A stretch of 64,000 nucleotides of DNA, taken from JACJXW01 sp964418125 (GTDB lineage Bacteria > Bacteroidota > Bacteroidia > Chitinophagales > Saprospiraceae). The stretch lies in assembly GCA_964418125.1 (NCBI GenBank), contig CAYQKY010000003.1, positions 1-64,000 on the forward strand. Reading direction: 5' to 3'. A program made the position numbers and the translations under genes. Shown here piece after piece: positions 9,252 to 17,624 of the stretch; position 1 is the first letter of the stretch; every line of letters begins with the position of its first letter. Below the pieces are notes generated by a model. It had not been told where the DNA came from and did no database searches. It saw nothing but the letters and a program-made list of their open reading frames with translations.

Positions 9252-10733
9252 ATGAAAAGCATTTTGTTTTTATTTCTCGCCGTTCTCTCTCTCGCCTCTT
9301 CCGGGGCACAGGTAGACACGATCCGAATCAGCCTGAAAGACGCCGTGGCCCTTGCTCAAAGCGATGCGCCCGATGTACAGATCGCCAATACTGCATTAAG
9401 TAACAACTACTGGCGGTACCAGGCTTTCCTGGCAAATTACCGCCCGCAGATCAACTTCGGCTCTACCCTGCCCAACCTCAACCGTTCCATCGAAGCAATT
9501 ACCCAGCCGGACGGCAGCGACGTTTTCATTAACCGTTCGCTTATGCGCAATTCTGTGAGCGTCAGCCTGGAGCAGGATATAGCCCTGACCGGAGGTTCCA
9601 TTTTTGCCACCACCAGCCTGCAGCGTATTGACCTGTTCGCCACCAATAATAACCCGGGCTCGGTTTCTTACCTGAGCACTCCCTTCGCCATTGGTTTTCA
9701 GCAACCGCTCTTCGCTTTCAATGCTTTGAAATGGGAACGGCAGATACAACCCCTTGCCTTTGAAGAAGCTCAGCGGGGGTATTCCGAAGACCTGGAGAAT
9801 GCGGCCTATCAGGCCGCTCAGTTGTTCTTTGAAGTACTCGTCTCCCAGCTCAACCTCGAAGCTGCCCGTCGTGACAAGATCGATGCCGACACCCTGCTTT
9901 CTATTTCCCGGGGGCGTTACGAAGTGGGGCGCATCGCCGAAACAGAGCTCCTCCAGATCGAGCTCAACGCCATGAACGCCGACGCAAGCGTAGCGGAGAA
10001 CCAGCTCAACCTTCAGACCAGTATCGAACGGTTGCGCAACTTCCTGGGCATACAGCGTGCTGTGTATTTCCGTTTGCTGCCTCCGGATGACCTGCCCGGC
10101 TTCAATATTAACCCCGAACAGGCCCTTCAATATGCCCGTGCCCACCGTAGTGAAACCATCGCCTTTGAGCGACAGCTGATGGAAGCGGAGCGCGACGTGG
10201 CGGAGGCCCGGGGGAATGCCGGCCTTGAGGTTAACGTCAATGGCTATTTCGGTTTGTCACAGACGGCTTCCCAGATCGGTGATGCGTACGTGCAGCCGCT
10301 CGACCAGGAACAGGTCCGCCTGGGGTTGAATTTTCCTATTGCCGACTGGGGGAAAGCCCGGGCACAAATGGAAATTGCCCGCTCCAACCAGGAACTGGCA
10401 CAATTGCAGGTTGCCCAGGAAAGGGTCAATTTTGAAAGGGATATCCTCATCAAAGTGCAGCAATTCAGCCTGCTGCGCAATCAGGTCCAACTGGCCCTGC
10501 GCGCCTACGATGTAGCCCAGAAACGCCTGGACATTACCCGAAAACGCTACCGCATCGGTAAAATCCTGGTCACTGACCTCAATATCGCCATCAGCGAAGA
10601 GGCTAATGCCCGCCGGGCCTACATTTCCGCCCTGCGCGCCTTCTGGCTGGCCTATTATGACCTGCGGCGCCTGACTCTGTATGATTTCGAGAACGACAGG
10701 CCATTGCTGGAACGTCCGGATGTGGGAAGGTGA
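9252..10733 (+). CDS. TolC-like outer membrane efflux protein
   Basis: This 493-residue protein starts with a signal peptide (MKSILFLFLAVLSLASSGAQ). An ATG 15 bases upstream (9237) is also in frame, but 9252 gives the cleaner signal. It has the two internally similar outer membrane efflux (OEP) halves, each with long helices: AALSNNYWRYQAFLANYRPQ-type beginnings, ARRDKIDADTLLSISRGRYEVGRIAETE, and VAQKRLDITRKRYRIGKI with ITDLNIA. The LxxxRYxxGxIxxxxL pattern recurs in both halves, as in TolC. It should form the outer-membrane duct for the adaptor and permease encoded just upstream. It ends 15 bases before the converging gene at 10749, with no clear hairpin between them. Confidence 0.9.
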   Translation: MKSILFLFLAVLSLASSGAQVDTIRISLKDAVALAQSDAPDVQIANTALSNNYWRYQAFLANYRPQINFGSTLPNLNRSIEAITQPDGSDVFINRSLMRNSVSVSLEQDIALTGGSIFATTSLQRIDLFATNNNPGSVSYLSTPFAIGFQQPLFAFNALKWERQIQPLAFEEAQRGYSEDLENAAYQAAQLFFEVLVSQLNLEAARRDKIDADTLLSISRGRYEVGRIAETELLQIELNAMNADASVAENQLNLQTSIERLRNFLGIQRAVYFRLLPPDDLPGFNINPEQALQYARAHRSETIAFERQLMEAERDVAEARGNAGLEVNVNGYFGLSQTASQIGDAYVQPLDQEQVRLGLNFPIADWGKARAQMEIARSNQELAQLQVAQERVNFERDILIKVQQFSLLRNQVQLALRAYDVAQKRLDITRKRYRIGKILVTDLNIAISEEANARRAYISALRAFWLAYYDLRRLTLYDFENDRPLLERPDVGR

Positions 10734-10748
10734 AGGGGCGGCCGGGCT

Positions 10749-12155
10749 TTACCCCTCCACCTGGCGAAGCAGCCAGTCCCGGTTGTGAATGGCCTTCTTT
10801 TCCTGTATTTTCCGGATCAGGCTTTCATTATTCCCGGGTAAACGGCGGAGAACGGCGGACAGGAAAGAAACGAAATTGACATAAGGCTCTTTCACTTTGG
10901 TGGAAATCGACCGGTTGCGGCGGAGGAAAACGCGGAAGGCATTGAGCAGGGATTCCAGGGTATCCCATTCGGCTTGTTCATAGTAAATCTTCGCCAGTAA
11001 CGCCTTGCTGCCCAGGTTGTAGTGGATGTCGCTGAACTCTACCTGCCGGAGCCGGGTGAGGGCTTCTTCATATTTCCCTTGGGCAAAATACAGTTCCGCC
11101 AGGTTGTAATGCAGGGCGTCATTCTTTTCGGATTCCGGAAGGCAGGCGGCGTAATCTTTGACAAACCGCTCCACCCATTGGTACCGTTTGAGGTTCAGCC
11201 CCAGTTTTACCATGTTTTTGTAAGTCCACGGAGACAAGGTATTGTTGTCCAGCAAAATCCTTTCCTCTATACCTTTATTGTATAATCGGAAAAGTTCGGA
11301 TGCATAGGCCCTTTCCCCCTGCCGAACCTTACCAATACAGAAATTGATGGCGTAATACAAAAGTACCCGGGCTTCTTCCTGCCCCAGCCGGCTGCCGTAT
11401 TGGTTGAAGAGCGCGACGTATTGATCAAAGGGCCCCGGCGCTTCATCCTCGTGCGCCAGCATCCGGTACAACTGATAATAAAGCCTTAACAGAGGCTTGT
11501 CCGTAAGGCATTGTCCTTCCAGGTACTCCTGCAAAGCAGCATCAAAGGTGAAACGATATTCTTTAGGGATCAACCCCTGGCGGTTGAGCATTTCACAAGT
11601 GTAACGCAGCTTCTGCAAAGCGAAATAGCTATCCAGCGCGTCGGACGCCTGTTGGAGAACCGGGTCGGCCCGGCGCAGCTTAAGGCTGGCAAAATACTGC
11701 TCCTCCAGGTCGTTCAGCTTATACCGGTAATAATACTGTTCGGGCATGAGTGGCGCTTTCTCTATTGCTTTCTCCAATGCCCGGCTGGCCTGGCGGTAGT
11801 GTTTGTTCAGTTTTATCTTCAACAGCTCCTCCGCCTTCAGGCTCTCCATCAGTGCCGGTTCTTTTTCCAGCCGCTGCCAGATCAGCCAGTTCTCCGCCAG
11901 CCTGAGCAGGTGGCTCATCAGTTGATTGAGGCGCTGATACCGATAGGCAGAACCGGGAAATAAACAGGCGTAAACGGCTTCACGGCTCAGGTTTTCCTCC
12001 GTAAACCCTTCCTGCCAGGCAGAATGCAGGTAACGGAACAACGCCGTGATTTCCGGATTGGAATTGTGATACGGGCTTTGTACAAAAGTTTCCAGGCTTT
12101 TCCATTGATAACCGTCGAGTTTGGACAGCAGCCCGGCCAGTTTACTATTCTTCAT
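10749..12155 (-). CDS. Helical-repeat protein of unknown function
   Basis: This 468-residue protein has no signal peptide or membrane segment. It appears almost entirely alpha-helical. The C-terminal half has TPR-like pairs, such as LHYNLAELYFAQGKYEEALTRLRQ and SKALLAKIYYEQAEWDTLESLLNAF, with the usual Ala/Tyr/Gly spacing. The N-terminal half is also helical (KLDGYQWKSLETFVQSPYHNSNPEITALFRYLH) but does not match a family I recognise. Leu, Tyr, Arg and Glu are abundant. It may be a cytosolic scaffold. It diverges from a T9SS cargo gene at 12368, but nothing in the sequence ties the two together. Confidence 0.7.
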   Translation of the reverse strand: MKNSKLAGLLSKLDGYQWKSLETFVQSPYHNSNPEITALFRYLHSAWQEGFTEENLSREAVYACLFPGSAYRYQRLNQLMSHLLRLAENWLIWQRLEKEPALMESLKAEELLKIKLNKHYRQASRALEKAIEKAPLMPEQYYYRYKLNDLEEQYFASLKLRRADPVLQQASDALDSYFALQKLRYTCEMLNRQGLIPKEYRFTFDAALQEYLEGQCLTDKPLLRLYYQLYRMLAHEDEAPGPFDQYVALFNQYGSRLGQEEARVLLYYAINFCIGKVRQGERAYASELFRLYNKGIEERILLDNNTLSPWTYKNMVKLGLNLKRYQWVERFVKDYAACLPESEKNDALHYNLAELYFAQGKYEEALTRLRQVEFSDIHYNLGSKALLAKIYYEQAEWDTLESLLNAFRVFLRRNRSISTKVKEPYVNFVSFLSAVLRRLPGNNESLIRKIQEKKAIHNRDWLLRQVEG

Positions 12156-12310
12156 AGGCGGATATTCTGGTGTTCAACACGGTAATGAAATAATTGTTTT
12201 TCATGCCCTGAATATTTTTTGATCAATAATTCAGGTTTAAAATGCTGAATAACAAAAGTATACGATTGATCACCTTCAAAAGTAGCCCAAATAAACGCCC
12301 GAAAATGTTG

Positions 12311-12341
12311 TTGTAACACCAATCTCCTGCCTTTACTTTTG
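12311..12341 (+). promoter_or_regulatory. Bacteroidota promoter for the dockerin/cohesin-like gene
   Basis: A TTG at 12311-12313 is followed by 20 bases and then TACTTTTG at 12334-12341, matching the TTG-N19-21-TAnnTTTG pattern. The ATG is 26 bases downstream. Confidence 0.7.
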
Positions 12342-12367
12342 TAGCGTGAAAGAAACATAACACAGAA

Positions 12368-13462
12368 ATGCGAAAAAAACTCTGGATCGTCATTCTCATG
12401 CTGTGGGCCAACGCGCTCTCCGCCCAGGTCTACCCGGGAGACGCCAACCGAAGCGGCCGGGTAGACCAGCAGGATATGCTGTACATTGGTTATGCCTATG
12501 GCGCCGCCGGCCCCTCGCGGGTCATTGCCGGCACGGCCTTTACTGAAATGCCGATCGCACTGGAATGGGCGGAGGCTTTCCCCGGCGGGATCAGTTATGC
12601 CTATGCAGACGCCAACGGAGACGGGCAGGTCAACATCACCGATATGCTAACCGTAATTTCCAACTATGGCCTGGAGCATACCACCCCCATAACACCTGTT
12701 TATCCGCCGGCGTTTCCCGGCATTGACCCAACTTTGCAGTTCGGCCCCGGCATGCCCGGCCTGCAACTGACGGCCGGCTCAGCGATCACGATACCTATCG
12801 CCCTGCAATATCCCGGCCCTGCCCATGCCGACATCAACGGGCTGGCCTTTTCCATTGACTTCGACAAGAGCTATATCCGGAGTATAACCCTGAGTTTTGC
12901 CACCACCTGGATGGGCGGCCCGGCCGCCTCCTTTCGCTTTCAGAACATCGACCCGCAGCAGATAGGCCAGCTGGATGTGGCGACGACCCGTTACGGCGTC
13001 AACGGCTTTCCGGCAGAGGGGGAAGTGGGGGTCTTATCCATTATCATTGAAGACGACCTTATCTCATTTATGGAGGGGGATAGCGCCGAAGTACTCGTAA
13101 AATTCAGCGAGATTATGCTGGTTGACGAGGAGCTCGCGCTCCAACCGGTCAACAGCGACAGCGTCCTGCTCACGGTTTATAACCCCAATTACCTCACATC
13201 CAGCCAAAAAATAGAAACCCGGACGCCGTTCCGGTGCTTTCCCAATCCGGTGCAGGGCGGCCGGCTGAACCTGGCGGCGCCCCACCGTATATACGAAGCC
13301 CGGTTCTACGACATGCTGGGGCGGGAGGTATACCGGCTGCGTTCCCCCGGCGCCCGCAACTGGACGATCCAACTGCCCGGGGAGTGGCCCGCCGGCTATT
13401 ACCTGCTGAAGGCCCACTCGGAAGGGGGGCGCATCAACGAACAACTGTTATTTATTCCATAA
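12368..13462 (+). CDS. T9SS-secreted protein with dockerin-like loops and a cohesin-like domain
   Basis: This 364-residue protein has a signal peptide (1-19, ending SAQ). Two dockerin-type calcium loops follow: PGDANRSGRVDQQD (about 23-36) and DANGDGQVNITD (about 81-92). A beta-rich region at about 120-275 resembles the cohesin fold: GSAITIPIALQ, then INGLAFSIDFD, then GVLSIIIEDD near the end. The last 75 residues form a type A T9SS sorting domain, with FPNPVQGGRLNL, the YDMLGREV turn and AGYYLLKA. It should cross the outer membrane through the type IX system and be anchored or released at the surface. The dockerin-like part is certain in pattern. The cohesin assignment is by strand pattern only. 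Confidence 0.8.
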   Translation: MRKKLWIVILMLWANALSAQVYPGDANRSGRVDQQDMLYIGYAYGAAGPSRVIAGTAFTEMPIALEWAEAFPGGISYAYADANGDGQVNITDMLTVISNYGLEHTTPITPVYPPAFPGIDPTLQFGPGMPGLQLTAGSAITIPIALQYPGPAHADINGLAFSIDFDKSYIRSITLSFATTWMGGPAASFRFQNIDPQQIGQLDVATTRYGVNGFPAEGEVGVLSIIIEDDLISFMEGDSAEVLVKFSEIMLVDEELALQPVNSDSVLLTVYNPNYLTSSQKIETRTPFRCFPNPVQGGRLNLAAPHRIYEARFYDMLGREVYRLRSPGARNWTIQLPGEWPAGYYLLKAHSEGGRINEQLLFIP

Positions 13463-13479
13463 CGCTTTAAAATCACCTG

Positions 13480-14772
13480 ATGATGAAAAATCCGGCACTC
13501 TTGTTTCTATTTGTTCTTTGCTCCATGGCCTCGTCTGCTACGGAATGCACCCTGAGCGGGCACATGCGCTTCGGCACAGGAGAAGAGCCTCTCGCCTCCT
13601 ATGTTGTCGGGCTGTCCATTTTTTCGGAAGGAATATTTCTGGAAGATACTACCGATGAAAACGGCGCTTTCTTTTTCTCCTTTGAACATGAGTTCGACGG
13701 GCCGGCCCCCATATTTGGCGTCGTGACGGCAACGGACTTCTGTACCGGAGAAGTGCTCGCCACTACCGCCGCTTTCCTGGAAAGTTTTCCGGATACGGAA
13801 GGCGTCACTTTGGTGGCCTGCAGCGATGTGGACCCCCCGAACCCGCCGCTCAACTGCCAGGCCTACTTTCACTTCGAGCAAATGGAAAGCGAGCCGTACC
13901 TCCTGCAGTTCTACGACATATCGAGCACGGCGGCCCCTGTGCAGTCCTGGAGCTGGGACTTCGGGGACGGCTCCACCAGCACCGAGGCGGACCCCCTGCA
14001 TGAATATAGCGCGCCCGGAAGTTACGAGGTGAGCCTGGCCGTGGTTGCCGACACTTGCGAGAGCACTTACACCAGCCATGTCCTGGTGCGGGAAAACTAC
14101 CCCTGCTTTTGCGATTGGGCGCCGAACCCGGTCTGCGTAATATTGCCCGGCGGGCAGGTGCTTACCTTCCGCAATGGGTGCGAAGCCGAGTGCGCCGGCT
14201 ATACACCGGATCAGCACGAACCCTGCGATGGAGCAGGAGGAGTAGTGTGCTATCCCGATTTCGACGCCGTCCCAACCGGCGAGCCCGGGCAGCTAAAGTT
14301 TACAGACCGCTCGACTGCCGTTGGGGCCGAGATCACGGAATGGTTCTGGGACTTCGGGGACGGTGGTTCCAGTACCGAGCAAAACCCCGTGCACAATTTC
14401 AGCGAGGCGGGCATGCTCGATGTCGGGTTGCGTATTGTAACCAATGGAGGATGCGCCGGCACCGTATATCAGCCAGTATTTGTGAACGTGGTGTCGAGTA
14501 CGGAAGAAGCCGCGGAAGAGTTCGCCTCGATCCGGGCGTTTCCCAACCCGGCGAGCAGCCAGCTTACGCTGGGCCTCAACCTGGTGAGGAGCGGGCGTTA
14601 CAATGTGGTATTGCTCAATGTCAACGGCCAGGCGCTGCGGCAGCTCTCCTATGGCCTGCCCGCCGGAGAGCACCAACTGGAAATCGGGCTGGAGGACATC
14701 CCTTCCGGGCTGCTGTTCCTGCAGGTGCAGGGCGAAAATACGGTAAAAACCCTGCGTGTCATACGGAAGTAA
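13480..14772 (+). CDS. T9SS-secreted protein with two PKD domains and a Kazal-like module
   Basis: This 430-residue protein starts with a signal peptide (MMKNPALLFLFVLCSMASSA). A carboxypeptidase-regulatory-like beta domain (about 22-110) comes first. PKD domain 1 (about 130-205) has SWSWDFGDGSTSTEADP. A cysteine-rich module (about 208-250) matches the Kazal serine-protease-inhibitor spacing: C-F-C, then PVC, then FRNGCEAECAGY and a final C. PKD domain 2 (about 255-340) has EWFWDFGDGGSSTEQNP. The T9SS type A sorting domain occupies about 355-430 (FPNPASSQLTLGL to KTLRVIRK). Start codons at 13480 and 13483 are both possible. It begins 17 bases after the dockerin gene, so the two are probably co-transcribed and co-secreted. 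Confidence 0.85.
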   Translation: MMKNPALLFLFVLCSMASSATECTLSGHMRFGTGEEPLASYVVGLSIFSEGIFLEDTTDENGAFFFSFEHEFDGPAPIFGVVTATDFCTGEVLATTAAFLESFPDTEGVTLVACSDVDPPNPPLNCQAYFHFEQMESEPYLLQFYDISSTAAPVQSWSWDFGDGSTSTEADPLHEYSAPGSYEVSLAVVADTCESTYTSHVLVRENYPCFCDWAPNPVCVILPGGQVLTFRNGCEAECAGYTPDQHEPCDGAGGVVCYPDFDAVPTGEPGQLKFTDRSTAVGAEITEWFWDFGDGGSSTEQNPVHNFSEAGMLDVGLRIVTNGGCAGTVYQPVFVNVVSSTEEAAEEFASIRAFPNPASSQLTLGLNLVRSGRYNVVLLNVNGQALRQLSYGLPAGEHQLEIGLEDIPSGLLFLQVQGENTVKTLRVIRK

Positions 14773-14812
14773 AGCCCTGTACAAATAAGTGATCACCCGA
14801 ATCAGGATAAGG

Positions 14813-14843
14813 GCCCGCGCGTGTGCATTCGTGTGGGCTTTTT
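14813..14843 (+). terminator. Terminator after the PKD/Kazal gene
   Basis: GCCCGCGCG (14813-14821) pairs with CGTGTGGGC (14830-14838) with two G-T wobbles and an eight-base loop, followed by TTTTT. It lies 40 bases after the stop codon at 14772. Confidence 0.75.
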
Positions 14844-14868
14844 CCTTATATTCGGCACCAAGTATCGG

Positions 14869-14975
14869 TCAAAAAAAAGTTGTCGATCTGTATTTCGACG
14901 ATAAGGCAAAGGATGGAAACCAATGAAATGGTTGAAGCCTTTGCCTTATCGTCGAAACTGACAACTTTTTTTTGA
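14869..14975. repeat. Large two-segment inverted repeat upstream of the hydroxybutyryl-CoA dehydrogenase gene
   Basis: Outer arms of 16 bp are at 14869-14884 and 14960-14975 (TCAAAAAAAAGTTGTC and its complement). Inner arms of 20 bp are at 14893-14912 and 14938-14957 (TTTCGACGATAAGGCAAAGG and its complement). Asymmetric internal loops of 8 and 2 bases separate them, and the terminal loop is 25 bases. All 36 pairs are Watson-Crick. No target duplication is evident. The element ends 26 bases before the ATG at 15002. It could be a MITE-like relic, a strong terminator or a 5' leader structure. Confidence 0.75.
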
Positions 14976-15001
14976 GGTTTATTAAACCAAATAAGGCTAA
15001 A

Positions 15002-15889
15002 ATGAAAAATATAACAGTCATCGGCGCCGGCGCCATGGGCAACGGCATCGCCCATGTTTTTGCCATGAACGGCTATCAGGTAGCCCTCGCCGACATCTCC
15101 CGGGAAGCGCTCGACAAAGGCCTGGCAACGATCCAAAAGAACCTGGCCCGCATGGTGGCCAAAGAAAAGATCAGCCAGGAAGATCAGGATGCTACGCTCA
15201 AACGCATCAGCACTTTTACAGACACCGCTCAGGCCGTCCGAGAGGCAGAACTGGTAGTGGAAGCAGCTACCGAAAACATTGAGCTCAAGCTGAAGATCTT
15301 TAAGGAGATCGATCAGCACGCTCCAAAGAACGCCATCCTGGCGACCAATACCTCGAGCATTTCCATCACCAAAATTGCCGCAGCCACTCAACGCCCGGGG
15401 CTGGTGATCGGAATGCACTTCATGAATCCGGTGCCCATCATGAAACTCATTGAAGTGATCCGCGGGTACGCCACCAGCGATGAAACTACCCAAGTGGTCA
15501 TGGCGCTCTCCAAAAAACTGGGCAAAGTGCCTGTCGAGGTCAACGATTATCCCGGTTTTATCTCCAACCGCATCCTTATGCCAATGATCAACGAGGCTAT
15601 CTATGCCCTTTTTGAAAGCGTCGCCGGCGTGGAGGAGATCGATACGGTGATGAAGCTGGGTATGGCGCACCCCATGGGGCCCCTGCAATTGGCCGACTTC
15701 ATCGGGCTGGACGTCTGCCTGTCTATTCTCAATGTACTCTATGAGGGATTCGGCAATCCCAAATATGCTCCCTGCCCCCTGCTGGTGAATATGGTAGTGG
15801 CCGGCAAACTTGGGGTTAAGTCAGGAGAGGGCTTTTACAGCTACGGCCACGGGACGAAGGAACTCATCGTGGCGGATGCTTTCAAGTAG
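15002..15889 (+). CDS. hbd: 3-hydroxybutyryl-CoA dehydrogenase
   Basis: This 295-residue NAD(P)-dependent enzyme interconverts acetoacetyl-CoA and 3-hydroxybutyryl-CoA. The N-terminal Rossmann motif is GAGAMGNGIAHVFAMNGY (about 8-25). The family motif AATEN lies near residue 90. NTSSISITKIA is followed by the catalytic-histidine motif GMHFMNPVP (about 139-147), and the C-terminal helical domain includes DYPGFISNRILMPMINEA. The length is usual for single-domain enzymes. The ATG at 15002 is chosen because it opens the Rossmann strand directly; the upstream frame runs into the hairpin. No thiolase or crotonase gene is adjacent, so the pathway (butyrate-type or amino-acid catabolism) cannot be fixed here. 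Confidence 0.93.
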   Translation: MKNITVIGAGAMGNGIAHVFAMNGYQVALADISREALDKGLATIQKNLARMVAKEKISQEDQDATLKRISTFTDTAQAVREAELVVEAATENIELKLKIFKEIDQHAPKNAILATNTSSISITKIAAATQRPGLVIGMHFMNPVPIMKLIEVIRGYATSDETTQVVMALSKKLGKVPVEVNDYPGFISNRILMPMINEAIYALFESVAGVEEIDTVMKLGMAHPMGPLQLADFIGLDVCLSILNVLYEGFGNPKYAPCPLLVNMVVAGKLGVKSGEGFYSYGHGTKELIVADAFK

Positions 15890-15965
15890 CTGGCTCAGGC
15901 ATGTTTGGAGGCCAGCCTCTAAACTGGAAAAAGCCGGCTAATTAAAAAACAAAAAGTTTTTATTT

Positions 15966-15997
15966 TTTGCTTTAAAACATTTTTTGTTTTATTTTTG
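15966..15997 (+). promoter_or_regulatory. Bacteroidota promoter before the glucosaminidase gene
   Basis: TTTG at 15966-15969 is followed by 20 bases and TATTTTTG at 15990-15997, a full -33/-7 match. It lies 36 bases before the ATG at 16034 and overlaps an in-frame TTG at 15995, which argues against that upstream start. Confidence 0.75.
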
Positions 15998-16033
15998 CTC
16001 GATCTCGTTTATTGTCAAAACAAAAGGTTGAGC

Positions 16034-16897
16034 ATGATGGATTATACACTCGGGCATTCCCGCCAAAACCGGCCAGAATACGCTTTACAGGGAATATCGG
16101 ACTACATAGGCAGGAACTGGTTCCGCGGCCTGCTCCTTGGCCTGGGCATTTATATTCTCTTTTTCAAGGATATTAGTGTTCAGTTCAATCTCAATGCCGC
16201 TTCAACCGGGCTTCAGGAACAAGTTATCATCAGCCCGGAAGGGGTGGAGCCTTATCCGCCGGCCGCCATGCCGGCCAGTTACCGGGATAATGGCCCGCAC
16301 AATGTTTCACAACTTGCCGCTCCTGCCAAAGATGACAGCCAGAAGAAATGGGACAGCCGTAAAGCGAACGACTTTTCCAACCTTACCTTTGTCCTCAGCC
16401 CCGGTTATGAACAGCGGCACAATATTCATCCTGATATCGTCCGGCAAAAGATTGACAATTGCAAGCGCTATGTAGAACAGTACGCTCCCATTGCACTGCA
16501 GGAAATGCGGGAGTACGGAATACCCGCCAGTATTACCCTTGCCCAGGGGTTGCTGGAGTCCAACGCCGGAGACAGCCGCCTTTCGCGCGAATCCAATAAC
16601 CATTTCGGGATCAAATGCCGCCGCAAATGCCGGGGGTGTACCTGCCGCAATTATACGGACGATGATATTTATGATATGTTCCGCGTCTTTGAATCTCCCC
16701 GGGAGAGCTACCGCGAACATTCCATCCTGCTGTCCAGCGCCCGGTATAAGCACCTGCTGAAATTGCGCAGGACGGATTATAAAAAATGGGCGCACGGCCT
16801 AAAGAAGGCCGGCTATGCCACAGATAAGCGCTACGCGGAGAAACTGATACAGATCATTGAGTTCCTGGATCTGGGCCGGTATGACCGGGCGGCATGA
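16034..16897 (+). CDS. Membrane-anchored glucosaminidase-domain protein (GH73-like)
   Basis: This protein of about 287 residues has one N-terminal membrane helix (about 32-50, WFRGLLLGLGIYILFF) and a low-complexity linker. The C-terminal glucosaminidase domain (about 140-280) includes GIPASITLAQGLLESNAGDSRL, with the catalytic-type glutamate in LLESNAG, then NNHFGIKC and YREHSILL. Enzymes of this family cut the N-acetylglucosaminyl bond in peptidoglycan. A cysteine cluster (KCRRKCRGCTC) follows the FGIK motif and is seen in other Bacteroidota members. Two ATGs (16034 and 16037) are possible starts. A hairpin at 16990-17028 ends the transcript. Confidence 0.85.
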   Translation: MMDYTLGHSRQNRPEYALQGISDYIGRNWFRGLLLGLGIYILFFKDISVQFNLNAASTGLQEQVIISPEGVEPYPPAAMPASYRDNGPHNVSQLAAPAKDDSQKKWDSRKANDFSNLTFVLSPGYEQRHNIHPDIVRQKIDNCKRYVEQYAPIALQEMREYGIPASITLAQGLLESNAGDSRLSRESNNHFGIKCRRKCRGCTCRNYTDDDIYDMFRVFESPRESYREHSILLSSARYKHLLKLRRTDYKKWAHGLKKAGYATDKRYAEKLIQIIEFLDLGRYDRAA

Positions 16898-16989
16898 CAG
16901 GAGGCCAGCCTCAGCCTTGCTTTGGCGGTAGGCCTGTCCTGTAACATTTTTGATTTATTACGGGCCACTTTAAGGTAGCCCGTCCGAAG

Positions 16990-17028
16990 AAAAAAGCCCT
17001 TTCGAATTGCTCTCGGAAGGGCTTTTTC
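16990..17028 (+). terminator. Terminator after the glucosaminidase gene
   Basis: AAAAAGCCCTTTCG (16991-17004) pairs with CGGAAGGGCTTTTT (17014-17027) with one wobble and a nine-base loop. The A and T tracts fit a Rho-independent terminator. A smaller hairpin, ACGGGC/GCCCGT, lies just upstream at 16960-16983. Confidence 0.85.
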
Positions 17029-17060
17029 ATTATTTTTCCAGGAAATAAACACCACCGCTA

Positions 17061-17618
17061 ATGGTAGAATGGCTACAAACCCTATCCACGGGCATTCACC
17101 GGCTCAATGAGTCGGTGGGCCGGAGTGTTTCCTGGCTCAATACCGCCCTGGTGATACTGGTGTGCTTTGATGTCATTACCCGTTATCTTTTCAGTGACAC
17201 CAGCGCCTGGATCATGGAACTGGAGTGGCATCTTTTCGCCCTTATTTTCCTGCTCGGGGCCGGCTATGCTTTCCGGCACGACCGCCACGTGCGGGTCGAC
17301 CTCTTCTATGCCAACTTTTCGCCCCGCGACCAGGCCCTGGTCAATCTTCTGGGAGCGTCCATTTTCCTTATTCCCTGGAGTGCCCTGGTGATCTATGCTT
17401 CCTACGAATATGCCTTGATATCCTACCGGATAGGAGAGACCTCTCCTGACCCCGGCGGCCTTCCCGCCCGCTATGTGGTCAAATTTGCGATAACGGCGGG
17501 CGGCCTTTTGCTGCTGCTTCAGGGTATCGCCAGCCTGATCGATTCGGCGATGATCCTGAGCGGCCATAGAGAGCCGGAGCCGCCGGCGGAAGAAGACTTA
17601 AAAAAAGAAAACCTGTAG
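17061..17618 (+). CDS. dctQ: TRAP transporter small permease (DctQ family)
   Basis: This 185-residue membrane protein has four predicted helices: about 22-42 (SVSWLNTALVILVCFDVITRY), 52-70, 92-112 and 137-157. The family signature is the charged loop after helix 1-2, WIMELEWHLFALIFLLGAGYAFRHDRHVRVDLFY, where the RHDxHVRVD motif is typical. DctQ proteins pair with DctM to import organic acids using a sodium gradient and an extracytoplasmic binding protein. The C terminus is acidic (EPEPPAEEDLKKENL). It ends seven bases before dctM, so the two are one operon. Confidence 0.9.
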   Translation: MVEWLQTLSTGIHRLNESVGRSVSWLNTALVILVCFDVITRYLFSDTSAWIMELEWHLFALIFLLGAGYAFRHDRHVRVDLFYANFSPRDQALVNLLGASIFLIPWSALVIYASYEYALISYRIGETSPDPGGLPARYVVKFAITAGGLLLLLQGIASLIDSAMILSGHREPEPPAEEDLKKENL

Positions 17619-17624
17619 GAGGCT

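Noticed and set aside
16634..16655. Cysteine cluster in the glucosaminidase at 16034, at first taken as a novel metal site
   Set aside because: A similar cysteine-bearing insertion after FGIK is, from memory, common in Bacteroidota members of the family.
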